Below, in pieces: positions 1 to 18,714 of a stretch of DNA of 64,000 nt. The position numbers and the translations under genes are program-made. This stretch comes from Chondrilla cf. caribensis (Eukaryota > Porifera > Demospongiae > Chondrillida > Chondrillidae), in assembly GCA_964020155.1 (NCBI GenBank), contig OZ026551.1, positions 3,202,518-3,266,517 on the forward strand, given 5' to 3'. The notes beneath the pieces were generated by a model. The model was not told the DNA's origin. It was given only the letters and a program-made list of their open reading frames with translations, and ran no database searches. How positions within the stretch are numbered: position 1 is the first letter of the stretch; each line of letters opens with the position of its first letter.

Positions 1-445
1 TATGTGTGTACATATGTACATACATACAAAGTTATATATGTAAAATGCACTCTGATACATACAAATTCAATTTACATCAAAGCCATCACCTGGGATACGT
101 ATATCAATCATACAATTCAGATCTACATTGAAATCACCCATGTAGCATAAAATATCACGTCATGATTACGTATATCACACATAAGTAGTTGGATATACAT
201 TATAATAACACATACAAGGTCGGAATGTACATGTACGTATATGTATGCAAAGGCAGATACCAATGTAAAATGCACCCTTATAATGTACAACCTCAATACA
301 CATCAAAGGATTCACCCGGGATATATCAACCATATACGTACGTAGCTCAGGTGACGTCATTGAACTACATTGAAATAACCCACGCATCACATACATCATG
401 CCATGATCATATCATGTACAGGGAATTGATCAGGGACCAGCGCAC

Positions 446-9203
<8,758 letters not shown>

Positions 9204-9732
9204 TACAGAGCGAGTACCATAACAACTAAATCGGAATCGTCAAGTACTTGGAACAGAATAAATATCTCTGAATTAAGTTAGTTCAAAATGACTCGCGATT
9301 CTTCTTCAAATCTATAAGTCGTCTCAATGAAGAGTATCGAATACATACAATAGACTCAAAATTGTAGGCAAAGCCACGGAATCCCTTGAGGAATGGCAGC
9401 CATTAATTTCAACCCCCACGAACGTGCGATGACATCATCGCCTATGACGTAATTGAAAATCCATTGTCGACAGAATCCGAACCTGACGTGATGTAACACA
9501 CGCATTCCTTCAGAGAAGATTATTCTCGGGGTAACCAACGTACACACATGCGCACGTGTACCGTTCACAGCGTCTTCGACAATAAATAAACGAAAAATTA
9601 AGACAAAATTGTGTATGAGCTTCTGTGTTTCGGCTAATGCATTTAATTTGATTACATCAACCATAAACATCAACACATGCCATGCAAATTAAAGTGTGTA
9701 CATATTATACAAAATTCGTTAGCAAAGCCATA
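9204..9732 (-). promoter_or_regulatory. Spacer and probable promoter region upstream of the MRCK-like gene
   Basis: This 0.5 kb lies between the MRCK start codon (9203) and the ATG8-like stop codon (9733). It is almost free of the CA and TACGTA tracts typical of the introns. Two CRE-like words are visible, TGACGTAA near 9445 and TGACGTGA near 9484. A 106-codon minus-strand frame at 9356-9676 has no recognisable features and is not annotated as a gene. No TATA box is assigned. Confidence 0.4.
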
Positions 9733-12700
9733 CTACATGGAATTTTCTCTGCGAAGCTCTTCCTTGTAACTTAAATACAGGAAATAATCAGGTTCGCGGT
9801 ATTCTGTGTATATAGCAGATAAGGCCCGGGTTCTATCAACAACTGTTCCATCCGCAATGATTCTGGAGAAACACACGTGTTGAGTAAACGTACTGCATGT
9901 GACTACTGCACTGTAAATTACAATCAACATACACATGTGTCACTGTGTGCATGTGTACTTACTTTATATCATAAACAGATGGTAGATCGTGCCATGACTG
10001 TAACAGCTGGACAATATGGCTGACTGTAAATGATTGGAAAAATGAACTGTCATAACCAGGTACATATGGGGTGGGGAAAACTACAGAATCATTGTGTATT
10101 CCTGTATTGTGTGTTGGGTAGGAGTGCTGTAGCTCCATTTCTAAGGCAATCTCAGTGCTAAACATCTCAAATTACTCCAATTAGACCGCCCCTATGTAAA
10201 AACCACCTGTCAAGAGTGCAATGTTGGGCCATCACCTCAACCACACAAGGCACCTCAATACAATGAACAATTGTCAACAGAGACTCCCATTTTCCTGGTC
10301 CGTTGTGTGGTGCACACAAGGTTCCACTGTAGCAATTGCCATGCTCACTTAGTATGGTGGGAGGAGCTGGTGGTTGGAAGGCTGACAAGAGGGCTGGCAA
10401 TGATTTTTCCCAGGTTCAAATCCCAGATTTGGAATATTTTTCCCTGTACCCCCTCCTTCTCACACCAACAATAAGGAACATGACACAAGACGCCATCTAA
10501 CTTGATTCTAACTTCAATGTAACTCTTAGACTTCCATTTACTGTGTTATTGCAACAGTTGTGCTGTGATTGTTGTACTGTGTAATCGTGGGAGCCTTGAA
10601 AAGTGTCCTCAAGGCTAAAGGACTCCCCACATAAAATAAGATATCAATCAATCAATAGCACTCACTGGGCGCACTGGCTGGGAGCAGGTATTTACACTTT
10701 GGAAGATCACTTAACTCAGAGTCTCCAAGTCTTTCAAGGATAACCTACAATGAGAAGGAAACACAATCTTTGACATTATTACAGCCACAATTAGATGAAG
10801 TAAGTGTAAAATAATGATAAAGTTCATGTGGGAATTATCAACAACAACGACAAAGGTAACAGTTAGTGGTAAGATTTGGTGGATAGGCTTGGTTTTTGGA
10901 TTGCTATTTCTGTGGACATGGAGTGGTCAATGGCAAGTTTCCACATGTGGCAACTACATACATGTGCGCATTTCAAGAGCTATCCATTGCATAACAGTCT
11001 GGTTTGCTACAACTGTCCCACCAGGTACCCAGGGCAAGGAAAGAAGGGACAGTCTAGTAGCGATAGTTTAGTATATTGTAGCAATAGTTAATTCACACCC
11101 CAGTGATATCCATAAGGTTTGATAGGTGACACCTATGCTTGAAAGCAGTTAAAACCTTGTCAGAGTGCCGGCTATTGGTGTACTCACATCTGATTCGTTA
11201 CTATTGCTGTAGACTGTCTCCCCAATGGGTTGCTTAGAAAGGTGGTCGTAGCAGACCAAACTACTATAGTACATTAAGAAATTATGAACTTCTACAATAT
11301 TGCTTGCAAAGCTCAACACGTTCACTAGTAAGGCTCTTTAGAATTGCTGAACATTCAGGACTGTAAAGGTCTCAATGACATGGGCAATAGTGCTGATAAC
11401 AATTTCAGTTGGAATTGTGTAAGTTTCATATCATCTGAATTCATTGCTATAATGGCATTTGTCAGCATAGATCAAATATGTACTATCAACCTTTCACTGC
11501 GTCTGCATGTAACTGACATTCAACTGTAATTAACATTCGCCATTGTGATTAATTCACACACTACTGTAAGTAAACCAGTGATGACGGTCTTCGTGTTAGA
11601 TGTTATATTATAAAGTGAGCACTTTCTATATTAACCACTCCCCATGGGAAGTCACTAAAACTCTTTATTCACAGTGTATCTTAGTCCTTTCACATTTCAT
11701 ACAACATACTTCAAGTAGTATTTTCTCAATTGACCAATATTAAAATGGTGATTATGATAAAACAACATTAACAGTTTCCTGTGGACTGGGGTTTGGCTGT
11801 ACCATCACATGGATTTTATGTAGAATCTGACTTTAATCTGTCACCAGTTGGACTGCAGAGTATGTACAGAGTACATGTACATGTGTAGAGAATAATGCAG
11901 AACAATAGAGGGGCTGAGAGACACAGATCACAATGATGTATTTTGAGGATTCTTTATACCAGCCATAATATTGTGCTGTGGAGATGTCCTGTTAAAATAA
12001 TTAGAACTTGTACTTGAGCTTGATACCTGTAAAGCTTCAGAAAAGCCAGAGGGAATTGATTTCAGAACTAACAGGTGTGGAATAACTGACAGATGTTGAT
12101 TGACTGACATTCTAGGAGTTGTACTGAAGCCAAAAATGTACTGTCAGGTGGTCTCTTGGCATAGGTGAGGATGACGTTATCCACAGTAAAATGCTTAATA
12201 TTCTATTTCTGAATTCCTAATGTATCCAGCCCTTATTATCCCATTATTCCTCCATTTTCACAAATGGTTCTTTCATTACTTTGGCTTTGCAGTGAACAAA
12301 AGTAAAAACACTATTATAAACAAGGGTGATTTATGTGTAAAGTATGTTGTGTGCTTGTACTCGGAAGCACTTCAAGTTCTTATTCTTCATTGCTCACTAA
12401 GTTGGGTAATTATTCAATGATTGCATCAATTTTCGTGTACATCGACACATATCATTAACAGGTAATTTGATATCACAATTAATGTTACCACATCATTATT
12501 GGCTAATACCATGCCTATGCCATGTTTAATCATGTGATAATATTAGACCTAATAAAGGTTGTATGTTCACAGTTGTGGTAGCCCCTCTATTATCATCACT
12601 TCAACTCCTGGTATGTTATGTTTGTCCAATAAATATACACAGTCACACCTCATTAACATGAAGTTGCTTAGCACAATATATTTCATATGAAACTTTTGTC

Positions 12701-13880
12701 TAGTCATTATAATATTTGCTGCTAATGTACATTCACACACAATTTACACAATATGTAAGTACTGTTAACACAAAATACTGTTAACATGATATTTTGAAGC
12801 TGTTCGTGGGGGTTTGTGTTGAAGAGGTTTGACTCAATATTGTCAGTTGCTCATAACTGGAACAGTAAATTTATAATACGCAAAAGATGACCGATTTCAA
12901 AACACTGAGAATTAGAAATTAGGCTAGAATTCGAGTGCAATGGCTTTGCCAGGGATGTAAGATATTCAGCAAAGATTATTTCAAACCTAATAATAACTTG
13001 AATTATTTGCTTTTAGCTTACTTTATCTTCCTTATTTTAGATAGTAATGACCTTCTCAGTGTCCAATCATTAAAACAATCTTAATATCAACAACAGACAA
13101 CAATTGTTTATGAGATTCACTATACCCCACAACACTATTGGCTGCTATCATAGTAGATTGCCTGAGTCCACCCTTGTTAAGGTTGGGCTGGGGTTAGACT
13201 ACCTCCCACCTTGTCTACACATACATACAAAGGAGATAAAAATATAGTATCCCAGTCTGGCAGTCAAATTATATTCTGAGATTATTCCCAATTCCTTTTA
13301 TTTCTCATTATCCCCATATCACTCAATAGTATTCTCAAGCCTTAATATATATGTACATACATACACTGATTTTATATTCATTTTTACTTGCTATTACTTG
13401 GACTGGGGATAACAATCAACTGTACAGGTGTACAATAGGGGTATGTATGCTATTATTAAGTTAATTAGTGTGTGTACCATGGAAATTAGTATACTAAGAG
13501 TATGCAATTTGACATATTAAGAGAAGAAAACTAAGTTATGAAGGAATCAGGCAAAGCACACATTACATACAACCATTATACTGCTAGACAACCATATACT
13601 GTACAGATGTATGTCATCAATACTTTCATTCGTATAATCCACTTTATTTGTAATTAAACAAGTTTAAGTTTCACCTTTCAAACCCTCAACCTCTGTACGA
13701 TAGCTACACACAACATGGTAGTTCAAGGTCATGACGACATTCGTTGGATAGCTTAATAACTTGTCGAAAACTACAACTCACTGGAACTTTGTCGGAGTGC
13801 TGGTTTATAGCCTGTATAGCTTGTCTTTTGCGATCGTCAAGATCAGGAATAGCTTGTTTGAACCGACAATTGGCAGCCAT
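9733..13880 (-). CDS. Divergent ATG8/LC3/GABARAP-like ubiquitin-fold protein lacking the C-terminal glycine
   Basis: Exons (minus): 13880-13782, 10744-10666, 10023-9963, 9862-9733; phases join to 122 residues, the normal ATG8 size. Family signatures in order: FKQAIPDLDDRKRQA (N-terminal helices), SDKVPVILERLGDSEL, LPKCKYLLPAS, then IVQLLQSWHDL in the place of the helix before the family's L-x-x-x-x-A-x-F strand, and PDYFLYLSYKEE near the end, like the family's FLY-x-x-Y. ATG8 proteins are cut by ATG4 and joined to lipid through a glycine just after this strand. Here the protein ends LRRENSM and stop, with no glycine, so classical lipidation looks impossible from this transcript. Intron 1 is about 3 kb. 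The start is the ATG at 13880; an in-frame GTG lies just upstream. Confidence 0.72.
10340..10655 (+). repeat. Possible tRNA-derived SINE in an intron
   Basis: The word GGTTCAAATCC at about 10413-10423 matches the pol III B box, preceded by a weak A-box-like stretch (GAGCTGGTGGTTGG) about 45 bp upstream. The unit ends in ATCAATCAATCAAT near 10640-10655, a typical short tandem tail. Only one copy is seen here, so identification is tentative. Confidence 0.4.
10745..13781 (-). other. Long intron 1 of the ATG8-like gene
   Basis: About 3 kb, AT-rich. Apart from scattered short repeats I see no exon, RNA gene or protein homology between about 11,100 and 13,700. Confidence 0.6.
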
Positions 13881-13951
13881 TTTCACAATGCGGAGGGATT
13901 TTCCAAATCCCTAAGAGGTCGATTGATCACGTGCACTTAGGGACATTGAAG
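13881..13951. promoter_or_regulatory. 71-bp divergent promoter region with a kappaB-type site and an E-box
   Basis: The start codons of the minus-strand ATG8-like gene and the plus-strand surface-protein gene are separated by only 71 bp. Inside lie GGGATTTTCC (13895-13904), a full match to the NF-kappaB consensus GGGRNYYYCC, and CACGTG (13928-13933), a perfect E-box. The 5' UTRs must also lie partly here or be very short, so transcription start sites are uncertain. Confidence 0.55.
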
Positions 13952-16900
13952 ATGATCTCTTCAGAGCGATTCGTTATCTCTTTGCCTCTGCTGTTGCTAA
14001 CAGTCGTTATTGCCGTACGACTGCAGACCTCGACCTCTGATGATGTTACACAATGCTCCATGTTGGACTCGACGGACAAACTCGTGGTTTTCGCGAAAGA
14101 TGGAGGGAATCGTTCTCTTTGTAGCCGTGCAGACGACAGTTGCCTCGAAGTAGCCTTGGATACCGCTCTTTCAAGCGACAGCGCCACTCTTTGGATACCT
14201 CCCGGAAGATGGAGGTTGAACGTTTCGGTTATCCGCACCAACGTGAGCAATGTTAACATTGTAGGTAGCTGTGACGGGAGTACAACTGTTGCGTGCGAGG
14301 GCTCGGCCGGAATGGCTCTTGTCGACGTGGTAAACTTGTCCTTGTCTCACATTTCATTCGAAGGCTGTGGTATAGGGAATAAAACCATAATGAACATCAG
14401 TGATCTCATTGAGCCGTTTGTGAATTTCAGTAATTATAGATTTTCAGAAAACATACCAATTTCCCTATTAATCGCTTATTCTGACCAACTCAGGCTTACT
14501 AATCTTTCTTTCACTGGTGGACGTAGTATTGCTTTAATGTTAATGAATCCATTTGGCGACACAGTTATCAGCAACACTTCTTTTACTAACATTACCAGTA
14601 ATATGAGAACTAGTGTGTGCACTGGGCCTGATACTAACCCTGAGATCTGTACAACTGGTGGAATGCTTGTATTCTATGGGGAAGATGGCCCTGATGTATC
14701 AGAACACTCACCCCACTCCAATGTGAGTGTTGATAGTTTTGTTGTCAAGGGAATAACGACTATTCACAGTGTTATCAAAAATGAATTGATTAAGAGTGTT
14801 TTTTCAAACTCTCTACTGAACATGTCGGCTGAGCCAGATGTGTGGGCTCTCTCCGCTGGTCTTTCTCTTATAGTTCAGCGTTCAGTGGAGCCGGTTCTTG
14901 TCTTCAGTATATCAAATGCTGTGTTTGAAAGAAATCGAAGCCCTCTTGCTGGGTGTATATATGCCAGCTTCTTTGATGCTAGTGTGTCTGTCTCCCTCAA
15001 TATTCGCGATTCTCAGTTTACTGTATGCGAGGGAGGTGCAGCAGGAGGGGCTGTTTACATGTCTTTTGGGATATCATCCTTTGTTGTTGAACCATTCAGT
15101 CATACCGATGGTAATATCACTGTTTCAATCTCCAACTGTACTTTTCACAGTTGTGTGGCAGCATGGGGTGGTGCTATTGGTGTAGTTGGTTCGGTGAACT
15201 TCCACAATGAAATGACTTCTGATCCTGGGATGCCTCAAGCTACTGTAAATGTAGCTTCAAGTATTTTCATAAATAATTCAGCTTTTGCAGGATCCGCCAT
15301 TGCTTTGTGGAATTCCAAGTTCCATGGCGGTCAGCGAAGATTTGGTGTCGAATTGGCCCTGTATAATGATCACTTTTCAGATAACATTCGGCAAGTGACT
15401 ACCATCCCTTTCAGCCCAGGTACATCAGATTCAGACACATCTCTGAATGGAGCGGTAATTTATGCTGAATCATCAATGTTGAATGGCTTCGGATTACTAA
15501 TGTTTCAAAGAAATATCATATCCTGTGTTGTTTTGATAAGAAGTATTTTTCTGGCAGAGGGTTGTGAAATCAAAGTGAAAGACAATTTTGCCATTGAAGG
15601 TACTGGGTTGGAAGTCAGGAGTGAGTCACTGTTTCTTGACCGAAACTCTACAATTGTTATTGAAAGGAACCAGGCATTGTGGCGTGGTGCTGCTGTGGCT
15701 CAAGTGGTGGCATCTGCATCCCCTCTGCGAACAGTGACGCCTTCTTGTTGGATTCATTTCGAAAATATTGCATTTACAAGGTACAATCTCAGTGAAAGAG
15801 TAGCAAATGGCCTTAATAGCAGTATATTTTTACTTAACAATTTAGCTGGTGTATCTGGCTCAACTCTGTTCTCATCTGTTCCTCCCAATTGTCCTTGGTT
15901 TCTTCAAGACACAATTTCCAGCACTATAGATGCTATTCGTAATGAAACGTTTCCTATCTTTACTGTTGAGGATGTAAATATTCCACGTCTGCTTAATGAC
16001 TCTTCATCTATTGGAATTGGACTTGGTTCTATTCATCTGCTCCATCCGAAACCTCCACTAATGGTGATGCCCGGTGAGGAGTTTTCCATTTTTTTGAATG
16101 TGACGGATGAACTCGGATTTCCTAGTCCTTCTGTTCTTGGTATTGGATTCCAGAATGAATTCACATTTAAGGGTGTGTATCATAGAATCAATAATGAAGT
16201 ACTCACTCATGTGACTGGCAGGAATTCTACAGTACGTGTTCGGATATTTGGTCCCACTAATAGTACTGGTTATAATGTCAGTTATCAGGTTTTCAGTGTT
16301 GATGGGTTCACTTTCAGTGAAACTCTGTGTGCAGTTCTTACTGATTGCCAAGAAGGTTTTTTGTTTGATAATGAAACCAAGTCTTGTGTGTGCGACCCTC
16401 AACTCAATGATAATGATGCTGTTTCGTGTAATGTCAATGGAACCATAGCTGTATCCTTTAATAAGTGGGTAGGAAGAGCGCAGGCTGGTAAAGATTTTGT
16501 CATTCGTCCGTGTATATTCGATTTTTGCAGATCAGGCAATATTCCAATCAAAAACCTTAGTAATGACACTGAACAGTGTGCCAATAACCGTTCTGGTATT
16601 CTCTGTGGAAAGTGTCGTGATTCGTTCAGTAGAGTGTTTGGAAGCCTTAGGTGTTTGCAGTGTCAGACATATTATCTCTTCTCCATAATTGCATTTGTGA
16701 TTGTCGGAGTGGTCCTCATTTTTGTGCTTTTGTGCACACGTGTCACTTTCACATCTGGGATTCTAGGAGGAATAGTGTTCTACTCCAATGTAGTGAGTAT
16801 CTTCTCCCAACAGTTGTTTCCTGCATCATTTGGTAGCAATTCCAACGGAGCGTACATTTTACTATCCTTTTTCTCTGTAAATACCGGTTTTGAAATGTGT

Positions 16901-17992
16901 TTCTATGACGGCATGGATAGTTTGGCTCTCACTGGTTTGCATTTAGTGTTTCCTGTGTACTTGTTCTGCCTTGCCATCCTTGCCATTGTTGTTGCACATT
17001 ATTTCCCCAGAATCCCGCTACCCAAGTCAAACATTTTGGTAGAAGTATTAGTGACTGTTGTACTGATATCTTATACTGCAGTGCTGGAGGCTGTCACTGA
17101 AATGCTCGGAGTTGTTATCCTGCGTGGCGAAACTGCTCGATGGTTGCAAGATCCCAACGTTTTGTATGGTACTGGTCTCCATTTGTTCTACCTCATTCTA
17201 GCCATTGTGATCATCCTCATCTTCATCCTCCCCATTCCGATAATCATAATATTCCCAAATATTTTTTCTCGGTTCAAAGTGTACAATAAAATTCATCCAT
17301 TCCTTTATTCACTGCAAGTTCCTTTCAAGAGCAAATGGCGAAGATGGGAAGGAATTAGAATCGTGATTCGGATCCTCTTACTAATTCTTGCCAACCTGAG
17401 TTATGTAATTTCTATGGATGGAATAACAACCTTTCTCTTTTCTGAGATTCTACTTGTCACTGTAATGGCCTTTCAAGCATATGTCCAGCCATATGAAGCA
17501 GAATGGCTGAATGTTCTGGACTTGTTCTACATGTTGAATCTTGCTGTATTGATGCTAGTGAGTCTCACCCTCACCGACAGAGCAGAATTATTGCTACCGT
17601 CAAATAATCTTGTGGAGAACGAGGACGCTAGTAGGAAAATCGCTGTGACCTTACTAATGAGTATAACTCTTCTTGTGTTTTTGGTCAGTATTTTCGTTTA
17701 CCTGACAATCAAGTTTCACTGGAAGAAGAAACTGATGTCACTGTCACTTGTGAAGAAGATGCATGCAAAGATTAAGTCTTTCAAGTACTCCAGATACGAG
17801 CAACCTATAAATGATTGTGATGATGATGATCATGTCAATTCTTATGAGATGCAAAGTGATCTAGATTCCAGCTCCATTGGAGTCAGTCAGTGGTCTGGAG
17901 CAGGAGATAGTGAGGATGATCGACCTGCCAAGAATTTATCCCATCTTCGAGAATCACTTTTAGAAATTGAACATTCTGACAGTGTGTGGTAA
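13952..17992 (+). CDS. Intronless surface protein: PMP-like beta-helix ectodomain, Cys-rich neck, C-terminal multi-TM domain
   Basis: A single 1346-residue frame. The first ATG of the signal peptide is at 13952 (MISSERF, then LPLLLLTVVIAV); the frame also continues to a GTG at 13931. Residues about 40 to 800 are a Ser/Asn-rich ectodomain with many N-glycosylation sequons and repeats resembling chlamydial PMP-type units (GGAVY, WGGAI, AGSAIAL with nearby FxxN), suggesting a right-handed beta helix. Next is a Cys-rich segment, NNRSGILCGKC and LRCLQC, then eight or nine hydrophobic helices including CFYDGMD and PVYLF, and an acidic Ser-rich tail ending DSVW. I recall large, mostly intronless families with this architecture in marine invertebrates; their function is not known to me. 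It is a candidate sensor or adhesion protein. Lack of introns contrasts with every neighbour. Confidence 0.8.
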   Translation: MISSERFVISLPLLLLTVVIAVRLQTSTSDDVTQCSMLDSTDKLVVFAKDGGNRSLCSRADDSCLEVALDTALSSDSATLWIPPGRWRLNVSVIRTNVSNVNIVGSCDGSTTVACEGSAGMALVDVVNLSLSHISFEGCGIGNKTIMNISDLIEPFVNFSNYRFSENIPISLLIAYSDQLRLTNLSFTGGRSIALMLMNPFGDTVISNTSFTNITSNMRTSVCTGPDTNPEICTTGGMLVFYGEDGPDVSEHSPHSNVSVDSFVVKGITTIHSVIKNELIKSVFSNSLLNMSAEPDVWALSAGLSLIVQRSVEPVLVFSISNAVFERNRSPLAGCIYASFFDASVSVSLNIRDSQFTVCEGGAAGGAVYMSFGISSFVVEPFSHTDGNITVSISNCTFHSCVAAWGGAIGVVGSVNFHNEMTSDPGMPQATVNVASSIFINNSAFAGSAIALWNSKFHGGQRRFGVELALYNDHFSDNIRQVTTIPFSPGTSDSDTSLNGAVIYAESSMLNGFGLLMFQRNIISCVVLIRSIFLAEGCEIKVKDNFAIEGTGLEVRSESLFLDRNSTIVIERNQALWRGAAVAQVVASASPLRTVTPSCWIHFENIAFTRYNLSERVANGLNSSIFLLNNLAGVSGSTLFSSVPPNCPWFLQDTISSTIDAIRNETFPIFTVEDVNIPRLLNDSSSIGIGLGSIHLLHPKPPLMVMPGEEFSIFLNVTDELGFPSPSVLGIGFQNEFTFKGVYHRINNEVLTHVTGRNSTVRVRIFGPTNSTGYNVSYQVFSVDGFTFSETLCAVLTDCQEGFLFDNETKSCVCDPQLNDNDAVSCNVNGTIAVSFNKWVGRAQAGKDFVIRPCIFDFCRSGNIPIKNLSNDTEQCANNRSGILCGKCRDSFSRVFGSLRCLQCQTYYLFSIIAFVIVGVVLIFVLLCTRVTFTSGILGGIVFYSNVVSIFSQQLFPASFGSNSNGAYILLSFFSVNTGFEMCFYDGMDSLALTGLHLVFPVYLFCLAILAIVVAHYFPRIPLPKSNILVEVLVTVVLISYTAVLEAVTEMLGVVILRGETARWLQDPNVLYGTGLHLFYLILAIVIILIFILPIPIIIIFPNIFSRFKVYNKIHPFLYSLQVPFKSKWRRWEGIRIVIRILLLILANLSYVISMDGITTFLFSEILLVTVMAFQAYVQPYEAEWLNVLDLFYMLNLAVLMLVSLTLTDRAELLLPSNNLVENEDASRKIAVTLLMSITLLVFLVSIFVYLTIKFHWKKKLMSLSLVKKMHAKIKSFKYSRYEQPINDCDDDDHVNSYEMQSDLDSSSIGVSQWSGAGDSEDDRPAKNLSHLRESLLEIEHSDSVW

Positions 17993-18700
17993 TTGTAATG
18001 TTTGTATTGTTTTGCCATTGTATGTAACTCGCTATTATTTCAGTTGTAACTACATAACTTCAACTGTGATTAGCATGTTTCGCCCTTACTATTATATTAA
18101 TGTATGTAATGTAATGGAGTATCAAAATGTATGCATGCTATAATAATGATACTAAAGATTAATCATCGTTATAAGAATATCAAGTACACATTAATATATT
18201 ACAGTATTTCTCAATTATATAATACATACGTATATACTTCTACATATATTTTATGTGTATAAAATTTGATTTATGACTAATACTTTTAATTAGTGCACAA
18301 TTGAATGTTGACCTTACATCATTTGGCATGCATGTTATGTGTGATAATTATGCATATGGCCTATGGTCTATATAACATTAATTTTTATTATTTACATCAT
18401 ATCATACAATATTAATGTCATACACATTAAACATACTATACGTATATTATCATGCATAATAATTATTTATAATTATGCATTACGTAGCATGACCTTGTAT
18501 TAATTATGTATCAATAATATTATTGATCATGATACAATATACGTATGAAGGCCATCATACAATAAAACACATGTTGGGATGTATGGGTGATATCAAAAAA
18601 AACTTATAATGACAATCAATATCTATATATCCAACTAGTCATCTAATTTACATGCAGCAAAGGGGACATTGCCCTCTGCCATGATCACAGGAATTGAGCC
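17993..18700. other. AT-rich 3' flank
   Basis: Very AT-rich, with short palindromic AT words (TAATTATTTATAATTATGC and others). AATAAA-like words occur, but I cannot choose a polyadenylation site. No gene is seen. Confidence 0.5.
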
Positions 18701-18714
18701 CAAATCAATGGCGT

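Noticed and set aside
9356..9676. 106-codon minus-strand frame upstream of the MRCK-like gene
   Set aside because: No domain, signal peptide or composition typical of a protein, and it lies in the likely promoter.
13931..13951. Extension of the surface-protein frame to a GTG at 13,931
   Set aside because: Eukaryotic initiation at GTG is rare and the ATG at 13,952 opens a good signal peptide.
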